The notes below the pieces were generated by a model. It was not told the origin of the DNA. It worked only from the letters and a program-made list of their open reading frames with translations, and did not search any database. The translations under genes and the position numbers were made by a program. Positions 37,801-46,461 of a DNA stretch of 64,000 nt are shown one piece after another. This stretch comes from Nageia nagi (lineage: Eukaryota; Pinophyta): assembly GCA_050084985.1 (NCBI GenBank), contig JBITNC010000002.1, positions 11,470,001-11,534,000 on the forward strand, given 5' to 3'. How positions within the stretch are numbered: position 1 is the stretch's first letter; every line of letters starts with the position of its first letter.

Positions 37801-40800
37801 GGCTACAAACATGAACTAAATTACTCCTAACTTGGGATCATGGAACAAGATGGAAAGTGTAATCGCCATGGTTTCTAGGGGGAGAGTAGAAAAGAAAGTT
37901 GACTGTTGAGCAAGAAGCCAAATAACTTAAATGAACTTCTGCTGCCAAATAGATAGTGGAGCTTACTAGTAAAGAGCAATATGACAAATATACAATTAGG
38001 AAAAGGAATAGAATCCAACAACTTAAGACAAATCTCTGCATGGACATTTTTATTAAAAACAATCATACACAAAACATTCGCATATCAAATCCCAATCTAG
38101 ACAACTCAGGTAACTTCCATAAAAAGAACTTTGATATGTGAAGTTACCTGAGTTGTCTAGATTGGGATTTGACATATGAATGTTTTATGTATGCTTCTTT
38201 CTTTATAAAAAAGCTCATGCAGAGATTTGTCCTGGGTTTGTCGGATTCCATTCCTATTCTTAATTGTATATTTGTTATATTGCTCTTTACTACTAAGCTC
38301 CACTATCTATTTGGCAGCAGAAGTTGATTTTAGTTTTTTGGCATCTTGCTTAACAGTCAACTTTCTTTTCTGCTATGCCCCTAGAAACCATAGCGATTAC
38401 ACTTTCCATCTTGTTCCATGATCCCAACAATCTTACTATTAGCTGAATTTAACAGTAGAAGGATCAACGTTTTGGCTTTGATACCAATGTCTACGTTTCG
38501 AGGGATTACACCAATGAAAAATATCAAAACAAAAACTAAATCATACACATGCATATTCATAATGCAATAAAGGAATACATGAAGAGATATGCATATCTGT
38601 AGTAACTTAGCTCTTTTGCCAGAAGAACATGATCTCTTCACATAGTTAGCATATATATCCTGAGAGGGGAAACAGCAGGATAATCAAGCAAGAAATATGT
38701 TTCATAAATGATAGTGATTTGGAATAAGATCTACAGAACCACCTAATTAGCACGAGACAATGACGTGATGATGGCTATGGGAAATAGAGTTGTCTTTATA
38801 TATTCTCTAGAATTCCAAACCACACAAAATTTTCCGAAGGTATGCCTGGGTTGGCCTAAGTTTGCCACAAGTTGGGACTGAAGCCCTTGGTATAAATAGA
38901 CAACTTGAAAAGCACTTTGGGAAATATCCTAATAAATAGCCCTCAAAGCAACTTTAGACCAATACCATAATAAACAAACAATAACTAAAATATATCTTAA
39001 GACCCTACCAAATACATGGGCCTTGGGATTTTGCCCCTTCAACAAAATACCCATTTAAGAAGTGATAAACAAATCATTCTATACACAAATTCATACACAA
39101 GGTGCCATTTTCCCACTTACATCTGCGTACATACAGATCTTCCCATTATATGCACATAAACAGCATTGATTGTTTGTCCTACTCACACTTGTTCATAATC
39201 ATGGTCTCTTGTGTATAGCTCCATTCAAGTTGCCTTCATTGCAACTACATATTTCCAAGTCAACACATGGTATTTATGATTTTCATCTCCCTTTGGTCAT
39301 CCTAAAGTTATTATAGCAAATTATGGATTCACATCTTGCTTTGACACCACCAAACTTTTGATCTGTTGTCGTCAAATCCATTGTCATCATCATCAAATCT
39401 GTCATTATCAGATTCATCATTGTTATCATTGAATACATCATCACATTGTCACATCCATCATGGGGATCATCAAATTCGTTGTTTGTTGTCATCTTCAAAT
39501 CCATTGTTACCACTGTCAAATTTTAAGTTGGTCATTGTCATCATCAAATCTGTCACCATTGTGGAGTCGCCATCAAATTTCTTGACCCTGTGGCTCTACC
39601 ATCAGATTTGTTTCTATTGTAGTGTCAATATCAAATTTGTGACCACAAATGCTCTCTTTATTTTCCATTGAGTCAAAGCAACTTTCTCTACAATCAGAAT
39701 CATTTTCAAAATGTAGCATGTCCTACAATATTACATCATCTCTAAAAAAGAGTATTTTATTGGTCACCTTTGTGGCCCTTAGGTAAGGTCTGAGAGAGAG
39801 GGAGCAAGCCGACTTCTGTTCTCATCATCAATACTATATAAAGAAATAATTTGGCAGCTCATGCAAGATCCTCTTTTAAGTATATTCCTATGGAGCACCA
39901 AACACTAGACATCTTGACCAAAGAATATCAAAATGCAGGTTTATCCAGCTAATGTACATGCTTTGTGATGTTGAACGTTATTGTAGGAAGGGTGTTATGT
40001 ACCAATACCTTTTCATCATTGACTACATATCATACATACTGTATTGTATTTGCATTAACAAACAATCAATGCAAAAAAGGACTAATTTTCTTGATCTAAA
40101 AAAGAATGGCGTTGGCTATCTAGCCTCCAGAATTCCCCCTCGTACCTCTGACAAATCTGACATGGTGCGCTTTTCGAGTATGCTGGAAAATTTTCTGACT
40201 GAAGGTTGATCGAACCATGTTTATCAATTTTAGGGTTAATCGCACTTTGTTTATCCCTTTCAGGTTAATCAAACAGCGATTATAAAAAATGTTGAAAAAA
40301 AAAAGTGTTGGACCTGTCAAAATGGCTTTACAGGGATTCGAACCTACATCTATGGTAGAAAATTCTACTGTTTTGACCAGCATACCACCAGTTTCAACAC
40401 AAAATACTCCTGACATGGTTTCTATTTAAAATGGAAAAAGGGCTAATCCCAGGAAGGAGGTTAATCGAAATGGGATTAACCCCTGCGTTGGAAAAAATTT
40501 GCGGACCCTACCAAAGCTTGTTTCCGACGTCTGACAATGTCAGACTTATCAGGATACGAGGGGGAATTCTGGAGGCTAGATAGCCAGCGCCAAAAAGAAT
40601 TCTTTCACTTGCCAAGCTCATCATTTTGGTAGCAGTTTTTATGACCCAACTGAGACATCTAGTGGAAACATCAGATTCTAGCAATTTTCAATAGCTTTTG
40701 AAGAAAAATTTGAGAGCTTCATGGGTTCATTCACTAAATTCCAACCAATATCAAGAGACATAAAATTTTGAAGTTGGACAGTTTTTTGTTGCAAACTTAT

Positions 40801-41608
40801 TGAAAATTTCAAAATTTCAAGTCATATCATTCAATGGAAACATCAAATTTTGACCAAGGCACACGAGTGACAAGGTTGCAAATATGTTAAGAGTCGTAGT
40901 AAAATAGCATTTTGTTTGTATTATGTCTCATAGGTTTGTTTAGAAGTATATTTTGCTGGCAAAAATGTCCTCTCTACATTGAAACATTTTACATTGGTGA
41001 TCTTTTGTTATGTCATGCAGCTATCATTCTCTTTTAGCATTCTAACAGCTTTGACTTGGATATTCTTGGCAGATGCTAGGAAAAGCTCGTTTACAGTTTA
41101 TCAAGGACTACAACAACAGACTTTTCAACTGGCTTGTGGGATTCTCCCTTGTAATGGTTGTGCTGGGCCGTTTTGTCTTAAAATTCTTCCTTGTTGAAGT
41201 GGCTGCTTGGGCTATGTTTATTTTCTTAGAGACATATACCCGAATATTTTGGTCTCCAGAGTCACTTTACTACAATCCAGTCTGGCATTTTATAGTTACT
41301 GTCTGGGAAAATGTAGTATACAGTCCTGTACTAGACTTGGACAGGTAGATATTTTGTCTCTGGTTTCTACTTTGTATACATTTATAAGTCTCCTGGAATT
41401 TGCATGTATTGTACATTTTATAAGATTCTTTTACTTTTAACATGTTTTAATTGACAGGTGGGCTATTCCTTTGGCTTGGTTGTCCTTAATATTACTGCTT
41501 TTGTGGCGTTTTTATGGGAAGAAGAAATTTGCTGGAGGTCCAGTGCTTCCCATGTATGCATCCCAAAGGGCTAGTAACAGTCGTACTCGTCGCCCTCGGA
41601 GTGAATGA
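16740..41608 (+). CDS. Guanylate-binding-protein-like GTPase (17 exons, 610 aa)
   Basis: Exons: 16740-16843, 22138-22240, 31421-31490, 31648-31686, 32663-32780, 32902-32959, 33220-33284, 33437-33443, 33569-33629, 33832-33891, 34016-34035, 34130-34195, 35521-35688, 35840-36097, 36323-36535, 41073-41344, 41458-41608. All introns are GT-AG and the phases close to one 610-codon frame ending TGA. The protein has a hydrophobic N-terminus (residues 1-24). Its GTPase domain carries P-loop GPYRSGKS (72-79), the switch-I Thr region TKTKGIW (102-108), DTEG (129-132) and the RD of WLIQRDF (205-206), which is the GBP/atlastin version of G4. A helical domain follows (about 290-470), then hydrophobic segments (about 488-525 and 562-577) and a basic tail. 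GBP GTPases hydrolyse GTP, dimerise and act in membrane and immune functions. The length and membrane segments resemble the shorter plant GBPs rather than the long coiled-coil ones. No internal stop was found, so it is probably functional. Confidence 0.93.
19206..19290. repeat. Three imperfect ~30-bp repeats
   Basis: Three units run end to end, each opening GAATG/GAACG and holding a core like GTTCTGGTACCC: starts near 19206, 19237 and 19266. The copies differ at about a third of positions. Confidence 0.5.
20108..20266 (-). mobile_element. tRNA-derived SINE sharing its 3' tail with the intron-2 LINE
   Basis: On the - strand the head reads GTTGGTTGAGTTGGTC (A-box-like, about 20245-20262), and GTTCAAATCCC follows (B box, about 20203-20213), the internal RNA polymerase III promoter of tRNA-derived SINEs. 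The body ends with a CTTTCTTTC-type repeat at 20108-20126. The 3' 40 bases (20128-20167) resemble the 3' end of the LINE at 22570-22613, both with a GACCG..TTGGTC..GTGGAC..TTAATA pattern. No clear target-site duplication was seen. Confidence 0.7.
21740..21901. repeat. 81-bp tandem duplication in intron 1
   Basis: Two abutting 81-bp copies (21740-21820 and 21821-21901), both opening GGGTTCTGAAAT and closing CATAATGAATGT-like, differ at roughly ten positions. Confidence 0.85.
22138..22240 (+). CDS. GBP-like gene exon 2
   Basis: The acceptor is GGTGCAG/G and the donor GCG/GTATGT. The 34 whole codons begin FPIIEPDAGH and end NPIAAVA, the strand leading directly into the P-loop of exon 3. The exon stands alone between introns of 5.3 kb and 9.2 kb, both full of repeats, and is shorter than common ORF cut-offs. 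Confidence 0.92.
22950..23834 (-). pseudogene. LINE ORF2 C-terminal domain with cysteine-rich motif
   Basis: Overlapping frames give a typical ORF2 tail: LYGSEVWGPN after the RT thumb (near 23830), then a segment with QFRVCSHQLRI, then CRLCSLEPKTEDHFIFRC (about 23150-23210), a C-x2-C...H...C arrangement common at LINE C-termini. Frameshifts near 23600 and 23350 break it. Confidence 0.78.
23883..24401 (-). pseudogene. LINE reverse transcriptase, palm part
   Basis: This 172-codon frame holds GVKQGCPLSPTLF (RT block 4) and FADDIVLLSHS, the catalytic F-A-D-D box of non-LTR RTs, then a thumb region with YLGVLLTGRRFS. Block 3 lies across an insert at 25601-25964. The start at 24401 is only where the insert's sequence gives an ATG. 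Genuine LINE sequence probably begins near 24350-24400. Confidence 0.88.
24402..25610. mobile_element. Unidentified insert splitting the LINE RT, possibly a solo LTR
   Basis: The RT frame breaks off after GLSDSIL (near 25605) and resumes at IGVKQGC (near 24350). About 1.2 kb between has no retroelement coding signal and a higher GC content. It may begin TGAGACTC at 24402. A GC-rich motif around CCAACGTTGGGC..GGGGCCC recurs at about 24512, 25180 and 25315, and smaller matches lie between. I could not fix the ends or a target duplication. Confidence 0.5.
25601..25964 (-). pseudogene. LINE reverse transcriptase, fingers part
   Basis: Two overlapping frames show the NTR-RT fingers. One has MIGHTMAKLYATIL and QADFRKDHRTTDHI (blocks 0-1). 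The other has CFVDFKKAFDIVPWHRL (block 2, with the catalytic Asp of F-x-D-F-x-K-A-F-D). A single frameshift near 25800 separates them. Confidence 0.85.
26812..27408 (-). pseudogene. LINE AP-type endonuclease domain
   Basis: This 198-codon open frame contains the exonuclease-endonuclease-phosphatase fold motifs: a GRYFPPV strand, ILAGDFNGRIG with the catalytic G-D-F-N, and SNVVDYILVYP near the end, where canonical S-D-H has become V-D-Y. It nicks the genomic target for target-primed reverse transcription. The final His is lost, matching its dead status. Confidence 0.85.
27674..28067 (-). pseudogene. LINE ORF1-like segment, left of the MITE
   Basis: A - strand open frame of about 130 codons rich in Lys, Gln and Leu. 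The repeated LALMQNLKRKD and LAAESLQASRAKKKLF stretches suggest coiled coil and RNA binding, as in LINE ORF1 proteins. It lies directly upstream of the endonuclease. The MITE at 28068-28520 interrupts it; the other side continues at 28530. Confidence 0.55.
28068..28520. mobile_element. 453-bp AT-rich MITE with exact 9-10 bp target duplication
   Basis: Inverted ends read ATAGAATAAAAAA on the left and TTTTTTATTCTATG on the right. The flanks carry an exact direct repeat CTTCTACCC (28059-28067 and 28521-28529; a tenth base A also matches). The interior is built of short variants of TGCCGTTTTTT, TGCCATTTTTT and CCGTATTT. A 9-bp duplication suggests a Mutator or related family. Phe-rich open frames across it come from the T-runs and are not genes. 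Confidence 0.78.
28530..29197 (-). pseudogene. LINE ORF1-like segment, right of the MITE
   Basis: The - strand frame (29197-28727 and beyond) starts with a Pro/Thr/Ser-rich stretch and passes into charged heptad-like sequence (IELSNQSLKVEMVALHSKL), consistent with an ORF1 coiled coil. There is no zinc knuckle. The assignment is mainly by position. Confidence 0.5.
29500..29552 (-). repeat. tRNA-like (SINE) module 1
   Basis: On the - strand, CAGTGGCAGAGCACTC (A-box-like, 29535-29550) is followed by GGTTCGAAGTTTC (B-box-like, 29502-29514). The spacing is right for a tRNA-derived SINE promoter. The element ends are not resolved. Confidence 0.5.
29955..30060 (-). repeat. tRNA-like (SINE) module 2
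   Basis: On the - strand, GGTTGCTAGCTCAGTTGTAGGAC (A-box region, 30015-30037) and GAGTTCCAAGTCC (B-box region, about 29976-29990) lie about 40 bp apart. Flanking stretches with CTTTTG..TGGAG..GATTGATCTTCC recur at about 29590 and 29740, hinting at several nested copies over 29.5-30.1 kb. Confidence 0.5.
30061..31420. other. Rest of GBP intron 2
   Basis: AT-rich intron sequence leading to a good branch/pyrimidine region and the GGTTGCAG acceptor at 31420. I see no element or gene here. Confidence 0.6.
31421..36535 (+). CDS. GBP-like gene exons 3-15: GTPase and helical domains
   Basis: These thirteen exons encode residues 70-470. Exon 3 carries the P-loop, exon 4 (39 bp) the switch-I region, exon 5 DTEG and exon 9 the RD motif. 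Exons 13-15 carry the helical middle domain, including LNGKEF, EEQHFGRYH and CEDKMDELQ. Exon 8 is only 7 nt. Internal introns are mostly 100-1000 bp. Intron 12 (34196-35520) is the longest here and has no element I can name. Confidence 0.92.
33437..33443 (+). CDS. GBP-like gene exon 8: 7-nt microexon
   Basis: The bases AGTGAAG lie between acceptor CTACAG and donor GTAAGT. They complete the split Arg of exon 7 (GGAAG/) and add Val-Lys, giving YGRVKGRD across exons 7-9. Skipping it would shift the frame. The phase fit on both sides and the strong donor support it. Confidence 0.85.
37834..38425. repeat. 592-bp near-perfect palindrome (arms ~285 bp, loop 22 nt)
   Basis: The left arm 37834-38117 opens GGGATCATGGAACAAG. 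The right arm 38140-38425 is its reverse complement, ending CTTGTTCCATGATCCC, at roughly 90% identity. The loop is 38118-38139. The arms read like the start of an LTR element's internal region (leader and a short ATGGAACAAG frame) and lie 50 bp from a PBS-like site at 38475-38486. This suggests an inverted duplication of retroelement sequence. Transcribed with the host intron, it would fold into a long hairpin. Confidence 0.88.
38475..39044 (-). repeat. LTR-like block with adjacent PBS-like site
   Basis: 38475-38486 reads GCTTTGATACCA, the complement of a TGGTATCAAAGC-type primer binding site. One base further a block starts TGTCTACG (38488) and runs to ..CCTTCAACA (39044), with TG..CA ends and 557 bp. 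This looks like the 5' LTR of a - strand element. No second LTR was found, so it is a partial element. Confidence 0.5.
39360..39560. repeat. Imperfect TCATCA / AAATC(C/T)(G/A)TT-type short repeats
   Basis: Short units such as TCATCATCAAATC and CAAATTCGTTGT recur irregularly, giving low-complexity open frames on both strands. It is a decayed microsatellite or minisatellite. Confidence 0.55.
40108..40591. mobile_element. Mutator-like MITE, ~57-bp TIRs, exact 9-bp TSD
   Basis: Left end GGCGTTGGCTATCTAGCCTC and right end (reverse complement) GGCGCTGGCTATCTAGCCTC pair over about 57 bp with few mismatches. The flanking AAAAAGAAT (40099-40107 and 40592-40600) is an exact 9-bp direct repeat. Long TIRs with a 9-bp duplication are the Mutator hallmark. 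At 484 bp it has no transposase. Its core carries a tRNA-like segment. Confidence 0.88.
40325..40392 (-). other. tRNA-like segment inside the Mutator-like MITE
   Basis: On the - strand: GGTGGTATGCTGGTCAAAA (D-arm / A-box-like), GTAGAATTTTCTAC (a short hairpin where the anticodon arm would be), then GTAGGTTCGAATCCCTG, a good T-arm and B box. No clean acceptor stem and the loop is too small, so it is not a functional tRNA gene as read. Confidence 0.45.
41073..41608 (+). CDS. GBP-like gene exons 16-17: C-terminal membrane segments
   Basis: Exon 16 (41073-41344) and exon 17 (41458-41608) encode residues 471-610. They contain a hydrophobic stretch with GFSLVMVVLGRF then VEVAAWAMFIFLETY (about 488-525), which could form one or two membrane passes or a hairpin. 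A conserved linker with YYNPVWHFI follows, then a short hydrophobic run WAIPLAWLSLILLLLW (562-577) and a K/R/S-rich tail ending at TGA 41606. This points to membrane anchoring. Confidence 0.92.
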
Positions 41609-42711
41609 TCTCTGCATTTTCATATACTAAATTCATATTTTGTGGTCAAGAATTGTGCTTGGACTTGATGAGCAACAAGAGAGCATCTGCGATAGCTACA
41701 ATTGACAGCCAAGTGTCTTTGGGCACTTCCTTAGGCATGATGTATTATACCAAGCATTTCACAGTGTTTAGATTTCATGCCCTCCAGTTTGTTCACCCTA
41801 TTCATTTCAGGCCAAATGTCCGCTGGGATTTTATCACCCGGAAAAGGGGATTGTATCATGCCACTATTGACAATTCTTTGATAATACTTGTCCAAAAGCA
41901 CAAGGTCATATAATGCAATTTTTTTCCAGATTGAGTAGAAGATGAGCATTGAGTGTGGATACCCAAAACTAAATTTGGCAAATCAACATTTTGAAAAACC
42001 TATTTGAGGTAACCTTGTTCCTCATGGAAAATGAACAAAATTACCAAATATTAGAATGCTGATTATATATTTGAACCATTGGAATTACAAGTCAATTTTA
42101 AAGCGAGGCCTCAAAGTTCATTTGGAAATGGAACGGTCTGGTCCTACAGTGTGGGTGGATGTAAGGAAAAGCTGTTACTGCATTTCAATTTCAGGTATAA
42201 TTGACCTACGTTCTGATGATGATGTAGTGGAGGAGCTAGGTTGGGAGTTATGCTGGATCTGGGATTTCATTATAATGATTCTTACACACTTTGTTGTGAA
42301 CAGCATAGTAGCCTATTAACAGGGAATTTCCAGATGATATTGCTTCTAAGTAAATAAACCACAATACTGACTTGATCTAAAAAAAATTTATTTGTCAAAG
42401 ATCAATTGAAATTGAAATTATCATATTGCATAATGATAACTTTCGCTTCTATTCCCATGCAAAATGATTCCTAAAGAAATTTAGATAATTCCAAGATCCT
42501 GGTCATTAAAAGCAATACTAAGCGTAGTTGACAAACGTGAAAGCCAGTACAATCCCTAGAGCACTGGTTGCATTTTCAAGTCAAAAGGCTTCATCAGAAT
42601 AAATTCAAAAACTATATTTCATTTGGCCAAGTAATTCATGTTTTTACCGAAAGCAGCAAATGGGATTATCAATCATAACACGAAACATAAGACTTGCTCT
42701 TGGGAAAAAAC
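41609..42711 (+). other. GBP-like gene 3' region
   Basis: This probably contains the 3' untranslated region. Possible AATAAA-like signals include AAATAAACC near 42352. Short frames (41605-41913, 42056-42319) show no family likeness. It ends at the left LTR of the next element. Confidence 0.5.
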
Positions 42712-45145
42712 TGTTTGGGATTTAGCATTCTGATTTAATGTGCAAGCAAATTAGAACAACAGAAATAAATCATCATGCAAACAAAAGAAAACAACATTTT
42801 AACGAGGTTCACTCAAGAATGTGTTGAGCTACATCCCTGGAGAAGCCCCAGCTTCTGTAATCATTTTATTATCAACAACTACACATACATGAAGAAAGAA
42901 CCATGCAGCAGTTCCTACTGCAACACCCTCTCTTCATCTTAATAGAGCTTCTTCCACATGGGTTTCTCCTCACTCACATTACCATGTAATCTTTCATCTC
43001 AACTTCAGGAATACAAGATTTATTGTGCAACTGTCCACAATCAACAATTTGCCACATTGTTTCATTATAAACATCTTCTAGCACCTCCTTGCACTCACAC
43101 TACAGAGTCACAATCTTTCACCTACAAGCTCACAACAGAGATTACATCATTGTATGCCAAAACAAGCATTCTCACAATTGTTGGCAATACCTAGTGCATT
43201 ACAACTCTCTTCGTATGCCATTGGCATTGCCACACTCAGGCATTACCACCTCTCACAGGTTTATGCCAACGACACTACCACCCCTTGATCTATTTCGAAT
43301 ACACAACTACTTTATTTATACATCATACAGGTAACAACAATATTTGTATCTATGTTACACTAATAGCAATTGTCATAACAACTACAACAATCTTATTGTC
43401 ATTTAACTTAACAGTGACTGTGCTCATCTTGTTATGGTGAAATCTCATAAATAATGGAGATCTTTTTTCCACCAGACTCCAACCATGCTTGATGCACCTC
43501 CATTTAATCAAAATGATGTTACCACAATATATAATATTGTTATGCCACTCGACCTCCACGTGAATGAGGTTTATTGTTTAATACAAGCACACTTTATAAT
43601 CGGATTCCACCCCAACAATCTCCCACTTGGAGATTGATTCACAGTAATCTGCTACGCTTCAATTGTTGCATCCCTTGAATAATATCTTCAAATTTAAACA
43701 AGGATATTCAGCTCCTCTATAGCAATTCCACAACTATTACATTTGAAGAGAACCATTCAACCCAATGAAATTCACCTCCTTTACAACAATTCTACCATTG
43801 TTGCAAGTTGAAGATAAGCCTTCAACCAACCAAGGATTTTGACCTCCTCCAAATTGTCTTAGCATGTTCTGCACCATCAAATTTTTGGATTGATGTTAGC
43901 CTTGCATCTTCTCCTCTGATCAACGAACAACCTGTTAATCTCCAACAAACAACATTGCTTTCACTGCTTCATTAATCTCCTGCTCTTCCGTAGTGAGGAA
44001 CAATACATTGAAAACAATCACTTTCCAATTTGTAAGCTTTCGCATATGGAACCTAGGAAGGGATAAGGGCAAGAGAGGTGGCTAGTCTCATCTTGCAACA
44101 TATCCAAATTCCTAAGTTTTGAATACAAGCTCAAACTGGTTGCAAGCACCCGCAACCCATCTTTGTTGTAGCTCTTAGCTCCCACTCAATCCAGAATCCA
44201 CCCAACATTAAGCTTTGATATCAATTGTTGGGATTTCGCATTCTGATTTAATGTGTGAGCAAATTAGAACAGTAGAAATAAATCATCATGCAAACAAAAG
44301 AAAACACCATTTTAACAAGGTTCACTCAACAATGTGTTGAGCTACATCCCTGGAGAAGCACAATACCTATAATCATTTTATTATCAACAATTACACACAC
44401 AAGAAGGAAGAACCATGCAACAGTTCCTATTGCAACAACCTCTCTCCATCTTAATAGAGCTTCTCCCACATGGATTTCTCCTCACCCACGTCACCATGTA
44501 ATCTTCCATCTCAGCTTTAGGAATACAAGATTTATTGTGCAATTGTCCACAATCAGTAGTCTGCCACATTGTCTCATTATGAACATCTTCTAGCACCTCC
44601 TTCCTCTCACACTACAGAGTTACAATCTTTCACCTACAAGCTCACAATAGAGATTACATCACTGTATGCCAAAATAAGCATTCTCATAACTCTTGGCAAT
44701 ACCTATTGCATTAAAACTCTCTTTGGATGCCAACTGACATTGCCACACTCAGGCATTACCACCTCTCACAGGTTTATGCCAATGACACTACCACCCCCTG
44801 ATCTATTTTGAATACACAACTTTATTTATACATAACACATGTAACAACAATATTTGTTTCTATGTTACAACAATAGTAATTGTCATAAAAACTACAACAA
44901 TCTTATTATCATTTAACTTAATAATGACTGTGCTCATCTTGTTATGGTGAAATCTCATAAACCATGGAGATCTTCTTTCCACTAGACTCCAACCACACTT
45001 GATGCACCTCCATTTAATCAAACGCTACCACACTCGCCTAATGATGTTACCACAATATATAATATTGTTATGCCACTCGAGCTCCACGTGAATGAGGTTT
45101 ATTATTTAATCCAAGCACACTTTATAATCAAGATCCACCCCAACA
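42712..45145 (-). mobile_element. Non-autonomous LTR retrotransposon (no coding region)
   Basis: Two LTRs, 42712-43617 (906 bp) and 44226-45145 (920 bp), start TGTT(T/G)GGGATTT and end CCACCCCAACA. They enclose only 608 bp. Just left of the right LTR is a decayed PBS (TTTGATATCAAT, 44214-44225). Just right of the left LTR is ATCTCCCACTT, a polypurine tract on the - strand. Both place it on the - strand. There are no gag or pol motifs. Flanks AAAAC and AAAAA could be a decayed target duplication. LTRs are larger than in TRIM elements and the interior smaller than in LARDs. Confidence 0.85.
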
Positions 45146-45347
45146 AAAAAGTGACACTTGTTAAACAAAAGCCTATTTACCTATTAAGATAGTCATTTAG
45201 TTTGTACTAATGTCATTTTGGATAAACTAAAAGCTTATATTAATATGTTAATATTTTTTAAACAAAATCTTAGCTATAAAATAATCATCTGGTTCAAACA
45301 TAAATATTGCTACTATGAGTCAACATAGCAACCCTAGAGATTAGCCA

Positions 45348-45402
45348 TATGTTTAAACATGGAAAACTACTCTGAATCAATAACAACCCTCTATATATCC
45401 AT
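45348..45402. repeat. 55-bp duplication, left copy, abutting the Gypsy LTR
   Basis: TATGTTTAAACATGGAAAAC through ..ATATATCCAT recurs at 51712-51766 with about five differences (91%). The copies abut, or nearly abut, the outer edges of the Gypsy element at 45403-51681. Confidence 0.8.
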
Positions 45403-46279
45403 TGATCTAAAATTTGAATCCTCTCAATTTTCAGAAAAGTCTTATTTAGTGTGTTTAGCGTGTTCAGCTCAGCAACGTTTCTTTTGGATCGAAAGTTCAA
45501 TCCTATTTGTGTAAGTTATGGTATTTTAAAGTTTGTGTGTTTTCAGAAAAAATACAAAAATGTAAAAAAATAATACATAATGTTTTAGAGCTCCTTGTCC
45601 TCTTTTCAACACTTTACGGTTCGTGAAACCGACTTCATGATCAAAAGTTATTGCATTTTGAAGTTTGCAATTTTGTTAGTGAAAGGGGGGGTTTTGGAGG
45701 CCAGATCCCGTGTTTAGACTATTTACAAGTCACCAAGTGGCATTTTTTCATTGGTCTACCTAGTGAGTGATACTTTCATGTATTTTAGTGTTTCAAAGGT
45801 ATTAGCTTATTTTTAATTAGTTTTTGGGCCTAAAATTGAGCAGTCAAGGTGTTTGTTAAATATTTTTATTGGATCCTAGTTGTAAAACACTATAAAATTG
45901 AGCTCGAATTTTGTTATAAAAAGGAGGCCATTTAGATGTGAAGGAGAGGGATTCTTGGAGAATATAGTTCAATTTTATGGTGATTTTCAAAGCTGAAAGA
46001 TTGTATGTGAATGTGAGAAGAGGTGCTAGAGGATTGTGGAGGTCTTATGTACTTGAATTCCACCCACTATTGAAAAGAGCTTTTGTTGCTAGATGTAGCT
46101 CACATTGGGTGAACCAGGGTAAAATTTGCTTATCTCCATGTATTTGGAGTTCTATTTTCTTTTCTAGTTTTGCATATATGCTCTCTAATTTTTTCTTACA
46201 AGCACTTAATTAAATTTGAGTGTGGAATGATCTTGGTAGAGAATTAATGTTAAATTTTAATTCTATGGTTTATGGATCA
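45403..46279 (+). repeat. Gypsy (+) 5' LTR
   Basis: It starts TGATCTAAAATTTGAATCC and ends TTTATGGATCA. It carries TTATAAAAAGGAGG near 45913-45926, a likely TATA signal for the element transcript, matched in the 3' LTR near 51313. Confidence 0.85.
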
Positions 46280-46461
46280 TGATTGGTATTAGAGTAGTTG
46301 ATTGAATTGGGATTAACTTGTGTTTTGTGAGTTTTGTTATTGGATGTTTGGAATTATTTTTGCATGAATACTAGATTTCAAAGAGAGGAGAAGGGGAAAT
46401 TGTAGAAGGAGATATTGAGATTGGTTCTAGGATTTGGCTGAAGAAGCAAAGAGAGATCACC

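Larger units (their letters stand above)
36536..41072. other. GBP-like gene intron 15 (4.5 kb)
   Basis: It contains a 592-bp palindrome (37834-38425), an LTR-like block (38488-39044), a TCATCA-type imperfect repeat (about 39360-39560) and a Mutator-like MITE (40108-40591). The stretch 36540-37830 includes a 66-codon + frame (36871-37071) with no recognisable domain. Confidence 0.75.

Noticed and set aside
40325-40392. Functional tRNA gene
   Set aside because: The B box is good, but no 7-bp acceptor stem or proper anticodon loop can be drawn.
44288-44593. 101-codon frame as a gene
   Set aside because: It lies within the right LTR of the non-autonomous element and has no counterpart of constraint in the left LTR.
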